Under the pieces are notes generated by a model that saw only the letters and a list, made by a program, of their open reading frames with translations, did not search any database and was not told the DNA's origin. A stretch of DNA of 64,000 nucleotides, taken from NCBI GenBank assembly GCA_001724995.1, contig MEFD01000017.1, forward strand, positions 62,440 through 126,439, written 5' to 3'. Numbering within the stretch: position 1 is the first letter of the stretch; each line of letters starts with the position of its first letter. Source of the stretch: Rubrivivax sp. SCN 71-131 (GTDB taxonomy: Bacteria > Pseudomonadota > Gammaproteobacteria > Burkholderiales > Burkholderiaceae_C). Of this stretch, positions 1 to 8,445 are shown in pieces. The position numbers and the translations under genes are program-made.

Positions 1-383
1 GGCACGCCGCGCAGCAGCAGGATGGTCTCGGCCAGCACCAGTTCGGCCACCGAGCGCGTGTTCGAGTAGGGCGCGTTGAAGACGGCGATGCCGCGCTCGC
101 GCGCTGCGCCCAGGTCGACCTGATTGGTGCCGATGCAGAAGCAGCCGATGGCCGAAAGCCGCTTCGCGTGCGCCAGCACCTCGGCCGTGAGTTGCGTGCG
201 CGAGCGGATGCCGATGAAGTGCACCTCGGCGATGCGCCGCCGCAGCTCCTCGCCCTCCAGTGCGCCGGGCAGGCGCTCGACCCGCGTGTAACCGGCGGCG
301 TGCAGCGTCTCGACGGCGCTGTCGTGGATGCCCTCCGCGAGGAGGAACCTGATCTTGCTCTTGGGCCGGGAGGTGTCGGGCAT
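1..383 (-). CDS. serA: D-3-phosphoglycerate dehydrogenase, N-terminal part (runs off the window)
   Basis: The first 127 codons are visible, starting at ATG 383 with MPDTSRPKSKIRFLLAEGIH. The translation includes 'VHFIGIRSRTQLT' and 'IGCFCIGTNQVDL', followed by 'FNAPYSNTRSVAEL', which is the substrate-binding half of the D-isomer 2-hydroxyacid dehydrogenase fold as found in SerA. SerA oxidises 3-phosphoglycerate to 3-phosphohydroxypyruvate, the first step of serine synthesis in the cytosol. The NAD-binding domain, catalytic His/Glu and any ACT domain lie outside the window, so the subtype is not visible. The gene is divergent from the RlmN-like gene, with about 208 bases of GC-rich spacer holding no other gene. 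Confidence 0.88.
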   Translation of the reverse strand, partial: MPDTSRPKSKIRFLLAEGIHDSAVETLHAAGYTRVERLPGALEGEELRRRIAEVHFIGIRSRTQLTAEVLAHAKRLSAIGCFCIGTNQVDLGAARERGIAVFNAPYSNTRSVAELVLAETILLLRGV

Positions 384-591
384 GGCCGCGTGCCGTTCTT
401 CGATGGATGGCGGGGCGCGATCATGCCGTCAACGCCGGGTCGGGTCGATGCAAGAGGACCCAATGGCCATCCTGGGCGCAAGGTCGGCCGCGCCGGATCG
501 GTGTCCGCGGCGGCTTTGGCGTCGACGCCCGGCCGCAGGCATGCACGCCGCGCGACGCGCGTGGCCCGCGTGCAGCGAGTACCCTCGACGC

Positions 592-1626
592 ATGACCTGC
601 GCCTCGCTTTCCGACCTGCGGCAACACCTGCGCGACCTCGGCGCGCGCCCGGTGCACGAGGAGCACCTGCTGCGCCAATGGCTGCAGGCGCGGCCGCTGC
701 AGCGTGGGCGGCACGATGCGGCCGACTTCCTGCCGCGTGCGCTGCGCGAGGCGCTGCCGGCGTTGCGCGCGTGGCTGGACGGCCTGGCACGGCCGGTGTC
801 GGAGCACCCGGCGCCCGACGGCTCGGCGCGGCTGCTGCTGGCGCTCGCCGACGGCCAGCGCATCGAGGCCACGCGGCTGCCGCGGCAGGGGCTGTGCGTC
901 TCCACGCAGGTGGGCTGCGCCGTCGGCTGCCGCTTCTGCATGAGCGGGCGCGACGGGCTGCTGCGCCAGCTCGGCAGCGCCGAGATCCTGGCCCAGGTGG
1001 CGCTGGCGCGCGCGCAGCGGCCCGTGGCCAAGGTGGTGTTCATGGGCATCGGCGAGCCCAGCCACAACCTGGACGCCGTGCTGGAGGCGATCGACGCGCT
1101 CGGCACGCTGGGCGGCATCGGCCACAAGGCGCTGGTGTTCTCGACCGTGGGCGATTCGCGCGTGTTCGAGCGTCTGCCGCAGCAGCGCGTGAAGCCGGCG
1201 CTGGCGCTTTCCCTGCACAGCACCGACGCCGCGCGCCGCGCCGCGCTGCTGCCGCGCGCGCCGCGCCTGGCACCGCACGAGCTGGTCGAGGCGGCGGACC
1301 GCTACGCGCGCGCCAGCGGCTATCCGGCGCAGATCCAGTGGACGCTGCTGGCCGGCGTCAACGACGGCGACGACGAGGTCCAGGGTCTGCAGCGGCTGCT
1401 CGCCGGGCGCTACCTGATGCTCAACCTGATCCCGTTCAACCGCGCCGAGGGCAGCGGCTTTCAGCGCCCGCGCTGGGAGCGCGCGGTGGCGATGACGCGC
1501 GCGCTCAACCGGGCCGGGATCCTGACGCGGGTGCGGCGCTCGGCGGCGCAGGAGGTCGACGGCGGCTGCGGCCAGTTGCGCGCGCGGGCGCCGCTGGAGG
1601 GGGCGCCGCGCGCCGTTTCGGCCTGA
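592..1626 (+). CDS. RlmN-family radical SAM RNA methyltransferase
   Basis: A 344-residue radical-SAM enzyme. The CX3CX2C cluster motif is C109-C113-C116 (CAVGCRFC). The two extra cysteines that RlmN/Cfr enzymes need are both in place: C102 in 'LCVSTQVGC' and C326 in 'GGCGQL'. Family members methylate C2 (RlmN) or C8 (Cfr) of adenosine in 23S rRNA or tRNA through a methylated cysteine intermediate. The C-terminal motif reads 'AQEVDGGCGQL' rather than the usual 'RGDDIDAACGQL', so this could be a paralogue with another target rather than the housekeeping RlmN. ATG 592 is preferred over earlier in-frame starts because it begins the conserved N-terminal helical domain; codons upstream are low-complexity. 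Confidence 0.82.
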   Translation: MTCASLSDLRQHLRDLGARPVHEEHLLRQWLQARPLQRGRHDAADFLPRALREALPALRAWLDGLARPVSEHPAPDGSARLLLALADGQRIEATRLPRQGLCVSTQVGCAVGCRFCMSGRDGLLRQLGSAEILAQVALARAQRPVAKVVFMGIGEPSHNLDAVLEAIDALGTLGGIGHKALVFSTVGDSRVFERLPQQRVKPALALSLHSTDAARRAALLPRAPRLAPHELVEAADRYARASGYPAQIQWTLLAGVNDGDDEVQGLQRLLAGRYLMLNLIPFNRAEGSGFQRPRWERAVAMTRALNRAGILTRVRRSAAQEVDGGCGQLRARAPLEGAPRAVSA

Positions 1627-1664
1627 GGGCAGCCCACGCCGCGCGGCCGCGCCGTGGCCGTCGG

Positions 1665-1952
1665 TCAGCCCTGCGGCGGGCGCTCCGAGGGCGGGACCTC
1701 GCGCGCCTGCACGTCGACGATTTCGGCCGGCGGCACCGGCCGCGAGGCGCGCGACCGACGCACGAAGACGTTGGGCGGCAGCGGCCGGCGCCCGCGCAGC
1801 AGCGACCAAAGAATCAAGCCGAGCGCCAGCGCAAGCCCGGTCGCCAGCGCGACCACCGCGGCCAGCGCGCCGAAGACGAGCACGGCCACGCGCAGCAGGC
1901 CGTCGGCAAGGCCTCGGGCCAGTTCGCGCAGGGACTGAAGAGTTCCGGACAT
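1665..1952 (-). CDS. small inner-membrane protein of unknown function
   Basis: 95 residues from ATG 1952. An amphipathic N-terminus (about residues 1-20) is followed by one long hydrophobic stretch (about residues 21-52, VAVLVFGALAAVVALATG onward), which could span the membrane once or as a hairpin. A cytoplasmic-type Arg/Pro-rich tail follows. I recognise no family. It is convergent with the RlmN-like gene (38 bases between stops) and divergent from trxC, separated from trxC by about 208 bases in which I see no further gene. Clear hydrophobic patterning argues for a real gene. Confidence 0.6.
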   Translation of the reverse strand: MSGTLQSLRELARGLADGLLRVAVLVFGALAAVVALATGLALALGLILWSLLRGRRPLPPNVFVRRSRASRPVPPAEIVDVQAREVPPSERPPQG

Positions 1953-2160
1953 GGCAGTGGTCCCAGGTGAGAGCGATCCGCGGGATTGCAAGGCGCAGCG
2001 GCAGGCGCAGCCCGGGCCGCTTCGGTGCCGGGGTCGCGCGCGGGGGGTCATTGTCGCTGCGGCGCTGCCGTCCATGCCCGCCGCCGCCGCGGTCCGCCCT
2101 GGCGCGCCGTGGCCCGTCCCGGCCTCTTGAGGCGCGCGCCCGGCGCCCCATCTGGCGTTC

Positions 2161-2592
2161 ATGGATACGCCCAAGCTGATGATCCGCTGCCCGCATTGCG
2201 GCGCGACGAACCGGGTGCCGGCCGCGCGGGCCGGCGAATCGCCGCAATGCGGCAAGTGCAGCCGGCCGCTGCTGGCCGGGCAGCCCGTCGAGCTCGGCGA
2301 CGCCGACTTCGATGCCGTCGTCGGCGCCGTCGGCGTGCCGGTGCTGGTGGACTTCTGGGCGCCCTGGTGCGGCCCCTGCCGCGCCATGGCGCCGGCCTTC
2401 GCGCAGGCCGCGCAGCAGCTCGGCGAGCGCGCGCTGCTGGTGAAGGTCAACAGCGACGACAACCCGCAGCTCTCGCAGCGCTTTGCCATCCGCAGCATTC
2501 CCACGCTGGTGCGCCTGGACGGCGGCCGCGAGACGCGCCGCCAGTCCGGCGCGGTGCCGGCGGCGGCGATCGTGGCGCTGGCCGGGGGCTGA
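2161..2592 (+). CDS. trxC: thioredoxin 2 with N-terminal zinc finger
   Basis: 143 residues with the TrxC architecture: an N-terminal zinc ribbon with cysteine pairs C10/C13 (CPHC) and C30/C33 (CGKC), then a thioredoxin fold whose active site WCGPC lies at residues 69-73. 'KVNSDDNPQLSQRFAIRSIP' carries the conserved cis-proline segment. TrxC reduces protein disulfides in the cytosol and is usually induced by oxidative stress through OxyR; no OxyR site is obvious here. Length matches the family (about 140 residues). The gene stands alone between a divergent small membrane protein and the convergent peptide-binding protein gene. Confidence 0.92.
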   Translation: MDTPKLMIRCPHCGATNRVPAARAGESPQCGKCSRPLLAGQPVELGDADFDAVVGAVGVPVLVDFWAPWCGPCRAMAPAFAQAAQQLGERALLVKVNSDDNPQLSQRFAIRSIPTLVRLDGGRETRRQSGAVPAAAIVALAGG

Positions 2593-2628
2593 TCGAGGCG
2601 GGCGCCGGCTTCGCGCGCCCGGCGCCCT

Positions 2629-4482
2629 TCAGGTGTCGCCGCTGCCGCGGGCCTTCTGCAGGCCGGCGTCGACGTCGACATAGCGCCAGAAGGCGCGCAC
2701 GAAGATGTTGCGGTGGTAGCCCCGCACCCAGGGCTGCACGAGGTCGGTGAAGAGCCGGTGCACGTGCACCTTGTAGGGCATGTAGGCGATCATCAGACGC
2801 GCGGCGTCGGTCATCAGCCGCTGGCGTTCGGGGCCGTCGGGCAGGCCGCGCTGCTGCTCGTAGAGGCGGTTGAAGTCCGGCAGGTCGAAGCGCGAGTGAT
2901 TGGCCTGGCCCTTGTTGGGGCCGTAGCCCAGCGCGAGGAAGGTGTCGCCGTCGGGCTGTCCGGCGACCCAGCCCACGCCCCACATCATCAGCTTGCCGCT
3001 GCGGCTGGCCTTCAGGTTCTCGGGCCACTTCGCGGTCCTGAATTCCATGCGCAGGCCGATGGCGTTCATGTTCTTCCGCCACAGCTCGACCAGCGAGCGG
3101 CTCTGCTGGTCGGGCTGCGAGTGGTATTCGATCGTCAGCGCGCGGCCGTCGGGGCGTTCGCGCCAGCCGTCGCCGTCGCGGTCGACGAAGCCGTGCAGGT
3201 CCAGCAGGGCCTTGGCGCGCGCGACGTTGTACTCGCTCATGGTGCTTCTGAAGGCCGGGTCGTGGCCCCAGACCCGCGGCGGGATCGGTCCCTGCGCGGC
3301 GATGGCCTGGCCGCGGCGCACGATGCGGATCTCGCGCTCCACGTCCACCGCCAGGGAGATCGCGCGCCGCAACGCGACCTGGGCCGGCGTGTAGCCGCCC
3401 ACGACCTCGTTCTCCATCGCGAAGTAGGACACGGCGACGTCGGCGCGCGAGTAGCGCGTCATCGCGATGCCCTGCCTGGCAAGGTTGGGTGCGAGCTGGT
3501 TGTTCGGGAAGGCCACGGTCGAGAACTCGGCCGGCACGTTCTCGATCAGGTCCTGCTCGGCGCCGAGGAAGGCCAGCCAGCGCGGCTGCGCCTCCTCGAT
3601 GACGGCGATGTGCACCTCGTCGACCAGCGGCAGGCGACGCCCCTTGAACTGCTGTGCCAGCGCCTGCAGCCGCACATCGCCTTCGGCCGGATGCTCGTCG
3701 TAGAGCACCTCGCGGTAGCCGGGATTGCGCGCCAGCACGATGCGCGCGCTGCGCTGCCACGACTTGATCATGAAGGGCCCGGTGCCCACCGGGTGCTCGC
3801 CGATACGGTCGCCGTAGAACTCGACGACTTCGCGCGCCACCGCGCCGGTGAACGAGCCGTCGGTGAAGTTGTAGACGAAGCGCGGCTTGGGATCGGCCAG
3901 GCGCACGCGGAAGGTGTAGCGGTCCAGTGCGCGCAGGCCCTCGACCTCGCGCTCGTAGTCGAAGGGGACCTTGCGCTCGATGCACTCGCGCCGCAGCTCG
4001 GAGAGGCCGAGGATCTTGTCGTTCTCCAGGATGTAGAGGTTGCCGCTCTTCCAGCGCGGGTCGTAGTGGCGCTTGAGGCTGTAGACGTAGTCGTGCGCCG
4101 TCAGCTCGCGGCGCTTGCCGCCGAAAGCCGGGTCGTCGGCGAAGAAGATGCCGGGCCTGATGCGGAAGGTGAAGCTGCGGAAGTCCTCGCTGATCTCGGG
4201 CAGCGAAGCCGCGGTGTTCGGGCGCATGCGGATCGGCTGCGCCAGGAACTCGAACTCCAGCGGCGCGTCGAAGATGCCGTCGAGGATGGTGCGCGAATAG
4301 AGGTCGGTGACGTAGGCCGGGTCGAAGCTCGACTCGGCGATCGGGAAGGCGTAGCGCAGCACCTTGAGGCCGCCGGCCGCGCTGCCCGGCAGGGCCGCAC
4401 GCAGCGGCGTGGCGGCGCACAGCGCGGCGGCGGCGCCGAGCACGGCGCGGCGATCCGGGCCGGGCGACGGGGTCATGGGCAT
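2629..4482 (-). CDS. family-5 peptide/oligopeptide ABC transporter binding protein (YejA-like)
   Basis: 617 residues, consistent with the large SBP family-5 proteins of the YejA/OppA type. The N-terminus 'GPDRRAVLGAAAALCAATP' has a twin arginine before a hydrophobic core and an Ala-rich cleavage region, so export by the Tat pathway is likely. The body shows family features such as 'VGTGPFMIKSW' and 'LDLHGFVDRDGDGWRERPDG', the latter seen in YejA-like proteins. It should deliver peptides, or a peptide-like compound such as a microcin or siderophore, to the permease-ATPase genes that start 223 bases away on the other strand. The divergent placement implies a shared promoter region at 4483-4705. 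Substrate is not predictable from sequence. Confidence 0.85.
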   Translation of the reverse strand: MPMTPSPGPDRRAVLGAAAALCAATPLRAALPGSAAGGLKVLRYAFPIAESSFDPAYVTDLYSRTILDGIFDAPLEFEFLAQPIRMRPNTAASLPEISEDFRSFTFRIRPGIFFADDPAFGGKRRELTAHDYVYSLKRHYDPRWKSGNLYILENDKILGLSELRRECIERKVPFDYEREVEGLRALDRYTFRVRLADPKPRFVYNFTDGSFTGAVAREVVEFYGDRIGEHPVGTGPFMIKSWQRSARIVLARNPGYREVLYDEHPAEGDVRLQALAQQFKGRRLPLVDEVHIAVIEEAQPRWLAFLGAEQDLIENVPAEFSTVAFPNNQLAPNLARQGIAMTRYSRADVAVSYFAMENEVVGGYTPAQVALRRAISLAVDVEREIRIVRRGQAIAAQGPIPPRVWGHDPAFRSTMSEYNVARAKALLDLHGFVDRDGDGWRERPDGRALTIEYHSQPDQQSRSLVELWRKNMNAIGLRMEFRTAKWPENLKASRSGKLMMWGVGWVAGQPDGDTFLALGYGPNKGQANHSRFDLPDFNRLYEQQRGLPDGPERQRLMTDAARLMIAYMPYKVHVHRLFTDLVQPWVRGYHRNIFVRAFWRYVDVDAGLQKARGSGDT

Positions 4483-4705
4483 GGGGGCGCTCCGCAGGAA
4501 AGAGAGAGGCCGCGCCGTGATCGGCGTCGGCCGGGCCGAAGTCTAGGCGGGCGCGTCGTCCCCTGCGCCGGCTTTTCGCCGGGCATCGCCGCGTCGCGGG
4601 GGAAACCCCGGCCCAGGGGCGCGAGGGGCCCCCCCTACACTCGCGCATCCCGAAATCCCGGGCGCCGCGCGCCGCGCTGCAACCGACCGCCTCGCCGACG
4701 CCCCG

Positions 4706-5644
4706 ATGGCCGCCTACCTGATCCGCCGCCTGTGGCAGATGATTCCCACGCTGGCGGGGGTCGTGCTGCTGGTGTTCTTCCTCTTCAAGGCCTTCGGCGG
4801 CGATCCGGCCGAGGTGCTGGGCGGCCTCAACGCCAGCCCGGAGCAGGTCGACGCCATCCGCCAGCAGCTCGGCCTGAACGAGCCGCTGTGGGTGCAGCTG
4901 TGGATCTTCGTCAAGCAGATCGTCACCTTCGACTGGGGTCGAAGCTGGGCGACGAACGAGGCGGTGTCCAACCTCTTCGCCACGCGCCTGCCGGCCACGC
5001 TCACGGTGATGCTGCCCATCCTCGTGCTCGACACGCTGCTGGCGCTGCCGATCGCGATGGCGGTCGCCTACCGCCGCGGCAGCCTCTCCGACCGCGCGGT
5101 GATGGTGGTCACGACGGTGGCGCTGTCGATCAGCTTCCTCGTCTACATCATCGTCGGCCAGTACCTGTTCGCCTTCCAGCTCGGCTGGTTCCCGGTGCAG
5201 GGCTGGAGCGAGAGCACGCTGACCAACCTGCTCGTCTACGTCCCGCTGCCGGTGCTGCTGGCGGTGATGGTGGGTGTGGCGCCGCAGACGCGCCTGTACC
5301 GCAGCTTCTTCCTCGACGAGCTCGGGCAGGACTACGTGCGCACCGCGCGCGCCAAGGGCATGACCGAGGGCGCGGTGCTGTTCCGCCACGTGCTGCGCAA
5401 CGCCATGATCCCCATCCTCACCAACATCGGCCTGCAACTGCCGGGCATCTTCGTGGGCAGCTTCCTGATCGAGGTCTTCTTCTCCATCCCCGGCCTCGGG
5501 CGCGAGGTGCTGCTGGCGGTCAACCGCAGCGACTTCCCCGTGATCCAGGCGGTGACGGTGTACCTGGCGATGCTGACGATGGTCATCAACCTGCTCACCG
5601 ACCTCGCCTTCAAGCTGGCTGACCCGCGGGTGGTGCTGAAGTGA
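4706..5644 (+). CDS. peptide ABC transporter permease (DppB/YejB type)
   Basis: 312 residues with the six-helix DppB/OppB layout: N-terminal helix in 'LIRRLWQMIPTLAGVVLLVF', a periplasmic loop, then the core with the EAA-like ATPase contact 'DYVRTARAKGM'. The conserved end 'LADPRVVLK' is typical of the first permease of these importers. The stop codon overlaps the GTG start of the second permease (GTGA at 5641-5644), so the two are translationally coupled. Together with the next two genes it makes a complete inner-membrane peptide importer. The ATG at 4706 has no strong Shine-Dalgarno sequence. Confidence 0.9.
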   Translation: MAAYLIRRLWQMIPTLAGVVLLVFFLFKAFGGDPAEVLGGLNASPEQVDAIRQQLGLNEPLWVQLWIFVKQIVTFDWGRSWATNEAVSNLFATRLPATLTVMLPILVLDTLLALPIAMAVAYRRGSLSDRAVMVVTTVALSISFLVYIIVGQYLFAFQLGWFPVQGWSESTLTNLLVYVPLPVLLAVMVGVAPQTRLYRSFFLDELGQDYVRTARAKGMTEGAVLFRHVLRNAMIPILTNIGLQLPGIFVGSFLIEVFFSIPGLGREVLLAVNRSDFPVIQAVTVYLAMLTMVINLLTDLAFKLADPRVVLK

Positions 5645-6702
5645 GTGCGGTGCCCGCCCCCTGCGGCGCGCGCGACGACGCCGAGCCGAAGTCCGAAGGC
5701 GTCTGGCACGCCGCCTGGCGGCGTTTCCGGGGCGATCGCGTGGGCTTCTGGTCACTCGTCGTCGTCGCCGCCTTCGTGCTGCTCATCGCTGCGGCCGCCA
5801 GCGGGCTGCTCGCGCGCGACTGGCAGGAGGAGGTGGGTGTGCCCAACGCGCCGCCCACGCTGCTGGGCGCGCGCACGGCAGGCCCGGCCGGCGCTGGCGC
5901 CATCGAGGCACCCAGGGGCCCGGACGTCGACCTCTCGGACATCGACCCGCTGGCCCCGCGCTATGGGGAATGGGACGAGCGCGCCAGGCAGTACCGGACG
6001 CAGGAGTCGCCGAAGCAGGAGACGCTGCCCTTCGGCGGCGACCGCTTCGGCCGCGACGTGCTCGCAAAGGCGATCAAGGGCACCGAGATCTCGGTCTTCG
6101 TCGGCGTCGCCGCGGCGCTGTGCGCCACCCTCATCGGCACGCTGCTCGGGGCGCTCGCGGGCTTCTTCGGCGCCCGCGTGGGCGACCTGCTGGAGTGGGT
6201 CTACAACGTCTTCGAGAGCATCCCCAACATCCTGCTCATCTTCGCCTTCGCGGCCGTGGTCGGGCGCGGGGTGGAGAGCGTGGTCGTGATCCTCGCGCTC
6301 ACCGGCTGGACCGGCATGTACCGCCAGGTGCGCGCCGAGTTCATGAAGCACGCCACGCGCGAATACGTGCGCAGCGCCGAGGCGATCGGGGCCAGCGCGA
6401 GCAGCCGCATGTTCCGCCACATCCTGCCCAACGTCAGCCACGTCATCCTCGTGCGCATGAGCCTGCTCGCGGTGGGCTTCATCAAGGCCGAGGTCATCCT
6501 CTCCTACCTGGGCCTGGGCGTGCGCGTCGACCAGGTCTCCTGGGGCACCATGCTCGCCGAGGCGCAAAGCGAGCTGATCCTCGGCTACTGGTGGCAGCTG
6601 GCCACCGCCACGCTCTTCATGGCGGTCTTCGTCACCGCCTTCTCGCTGGCGACCGACGCGCTGCGCGACGCGCTCGATCCCAAGCTGCGGGGGCTGGAAT
6701 GA
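5641..6702 (+). CDS. peptide ABC transporter permease (DppC/YejE type)
   Basis: 353 residues from GTG 5641, chosen because GTGA overlaps the preceding stop. After the first membrane helix (about residues 33-55) there is an Arg/Glu/Pro-rich periplasmic insert of roughly 90 residues ending in 'FGGDRFGRDVLAKAIKGTE', as in YejE-like permeases, and then the five-helix core with ATPase contact 'EYVRSAEAIGASASSRMFRH'. The C-terminus 'DALRDALDPKLRG' is typical of DppC/OppC. The stop overlaps the next gene's start (ATGA), continuing the tight operon. Confidence 0.9.
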   Translation: MSAVPAPCGARDDAEPKSEGVWHAAWRRFRGDRVGFWSLVVVAAFVLLIAAAASGLLARDWQEEVGVPNAPPTLLGARTAGPAGAGAIEAPRGPDVDLSDIDPLAPRYGEWDERARQYRTQESPKQETLPFGGDRFGRDVLAKAIKGTEISVFVGVAAALCATLIGTLLGALAGFFGARVGDLLEWVYNVFESIPNILLIFAFAAVVGRGVESVVVILALTGWTGMYRQVRAEFMKHATREYVRSAEAIGASASSRMFRHILPNVSHVILVRMSLLAVGFIKAEVILSYLGLGVRVDQVSWGTMLAEAQSELILGYWWQLATATLFMAVFVTAFSLATDALRDALDPKLRGLE

Positions 6703-8393
6703 GCGCCCCTCTGTTGAGCCTGCAGGATCTGCGCGTGACCTTCCGCATGGGCCGCGGCCAGCGCGCCGAGGCGGTCCAGGGCGTGTCCTTCGACGTGCCC
6801 GAGAACACCACCGTCGCGCTGGTCGGCGAGTCGGGTTCGGGCAAGAGCGTGACGGCGATGTCGGTGCTCGGCCTGCTGCCCGAGAACGCCGAGCGCCGCG
6901 GCCGCATCCTCTGGCAGGGGCGCGAGTTGCTGCAGGCCTCGCTGCGCGAGCTGCAGGCGCTGCGCGGGCGCGAGATCGCCTGCGTCTTCCAGGACCCGAT
7001 GAGTTCGCTCAACCCGGTGTTCACCGTCGGGCAGCAGCTGGCCGAGCCGCTGCGCAAGCACCTGGGCCTGGGGGCCCGCCAGGCGGCGCGGCGCGCCGAG
7101 GAGCTGCTGGCCGAGGTCGGCATCGCCGAGCCGGCGCGACGCCTGGCGAGCTACCCGCACGAGATGTCCGGCGGCCAGCAGCAGCGCGTGATGATCGCCA
7201 TGGCGCTGGCCTGCGAGCCCCGATTGCTCATCGCCGACGAGCCGACGACGGCGCTGGACGTGACCATCCAGCGCCAGATCATCGAGCTCCTGGCGCGGCT
7301 GAAGGCCGAGCACCGCATGAGCGTGCTCTTCATCAGCCACGACCTGGCGCTGGTGGGCGAGATCGCCGACCGCGTCGTCGTCATGCGCCACGGCCAGGTG
7401 CGCGAGCAGGGCCCGGTGGCGCAGATCTTCGCGCAGCCGCAGGACGCCTACACGAAGGCGCTGCTGGCCTGCCGCCCGAGCCTGCAAGGCAACCCGCGGC
7501 GGCTGCTGGTGATCGACGAGCACATCGCGGCGCAGGGGCAGGGGCAGGCGGGTGCGCAGGAAGCCCCCGCCGCCGCCAAGGACGCGCAGGCGCCGGTGGT
7601 GCTGGAGGTGAAGGCGCTGGCCAAGAGCTTCTGGCTGCGCCAGGGCCTCTTCGGGCGGCGCGAGTTCAAGGCGGTGCAGGACGTGAACTTCCGGCTGCGC
7701 CGCGGCCACACGCTGGGCGTGGTCGGGGAATCGGGCTCGGGCAAGACGACGATGGGCCTGACGCTGCTGCGCCTGCACGAGCCGACGAGCGGCGAAGTCA
7801 TCTTCGACGGCCGCAACCTGCTGACCCTCTCCGACCGCGAGCGCCTGGCGATGCGCCGGCGCATCCAGATCGTGTTCCAGAACCCCTACGCCAGCCTGAA
7901 CCCGCGCTTCACCATCGGGCAGACGCTGGTCGAGCCGATGGCCATCCACGGCATCGGCGCCGACACCGCCGCGCGCGAACGGCGCGCGCGCGAGCTGCTG
8001 GCGAAGGTCGGCCTGGACGGCCGCGCCTTCGGCAAGTACCCGCACGAGTTCTCCGGCGGCCAGCGCCAGCGCGTGGCGATCGCGCGCTGCCTCACGCTTT
8101 CGCCCGAGGTGCTGGTGCTGGACGAGGCGGTGAGCGCGCTCGACGTCAGCGTGCAGGCGCAGGTGCTCAACCTGCTGAAGGACCTGCAGGACGAACTCGG
8201 CCTGGCCTACGTCTTCATCAGCCACGACCTCGCCGTGGTGCGCTTCATCAGCGACGAAGTGCTGGTGATGAAGGACGGCCGCGTCGTCGAGCGCGCCAGC
8301 GCCGAGCAGATCCTGGCCGCGCCGCAGCAGGAGTACACGCAGCGGCTGCTGGTCGCCGTTGCGCGTGGCTGGCAGCCGCGCGCCGCCGCGTGA
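6699..8393 (+). CDS. double ATP-binding subunit of a peptide ABC importer (YejF-like fusion)
   Basis: 564 residues from ATG 6699, which overlaps the upstream stop. Two complete ABC cassettes are fused, as in YejF. The first has Walker A 'GESGSGKS', signature 'MSGGQQQR' and Walker B 'LLIADEPTT'. The second has Walker A 'GESGSGKTT', signature 'FSGGQRQR' and Walker B 'VLVLDEAVS'. The oligopeptide/dipeptide C-terminal extension ('YTKALLACRPSLQGNPRRLL') lies between the domains. The protein energises the two permeases. The TonB-dependent receptor gene begins only 52 bases downstream, with no obvious terminator or promoter between them. Confidence 0.92.
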   Translation: MSAPLLSLQDLRVTFRMGRGQRAEAVQGVSFDVPENTTVALVGESGSGKSVTAMSVLGLLPENAERRGRILWQGRELLQASLRELQALRGREIACVFQDPMSSLNPVFTVGQQLAEPLRKHLGLGARQAARRAEELLAEVGIAEPARRLASYPHEMSGGQQQRVMIAMALACEPRLLIADEPTTALDVTIQRQIIELLARLKAEHRMSVLFISHDLALVGEIADRVVVMRHGQVREQGPVAQIFAQPQDAYTKALLACRPSLQGNPRRLLVIDEHIAAQGQGQAGAQEAPAAAKDAQAPVVLEVKALAKSFWLRQGLFGRREFKAVQDVNFRLRRGHTLGVVGESGSGKTTMGLTLLRLHEPTSGEVIFDGRNLLTLSDRERLAMRRRIQIVFQNPYASLNPRFTIGQTLVEPMAIHGIGADTAARERRARELLAKVGLDGRAFGKYPHEFSGGQRQRVAIARCLTLSPEVLVLDEAVSALDVSVQAQVLNLLKDLQDELGLAYVFISHDLAVVRFISDEVLVMKDGRVVERASAEQILAAPQQEYTQRLLVAVARGWQPRAAA

Positions 8394-8445
8394 AGAAAGG
8401 CAAAGCGGGACGCCGCAGGCCTTGCCGGCGCCAGAATCCGGGCCC

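Noticed and set aside
421..2247. Long open frame on the minus strand across the RlmN-like gene
   Set aside because: Low-complexity Arg/Ala translation antisense to a protein with clear catalytic motifs. High GC content makes such frames common.
2447..5755. 1102-codon open frame on the minus strand
   Set aside because: It is a frame shadow of the binding-protein and permease genes, with no family motif.
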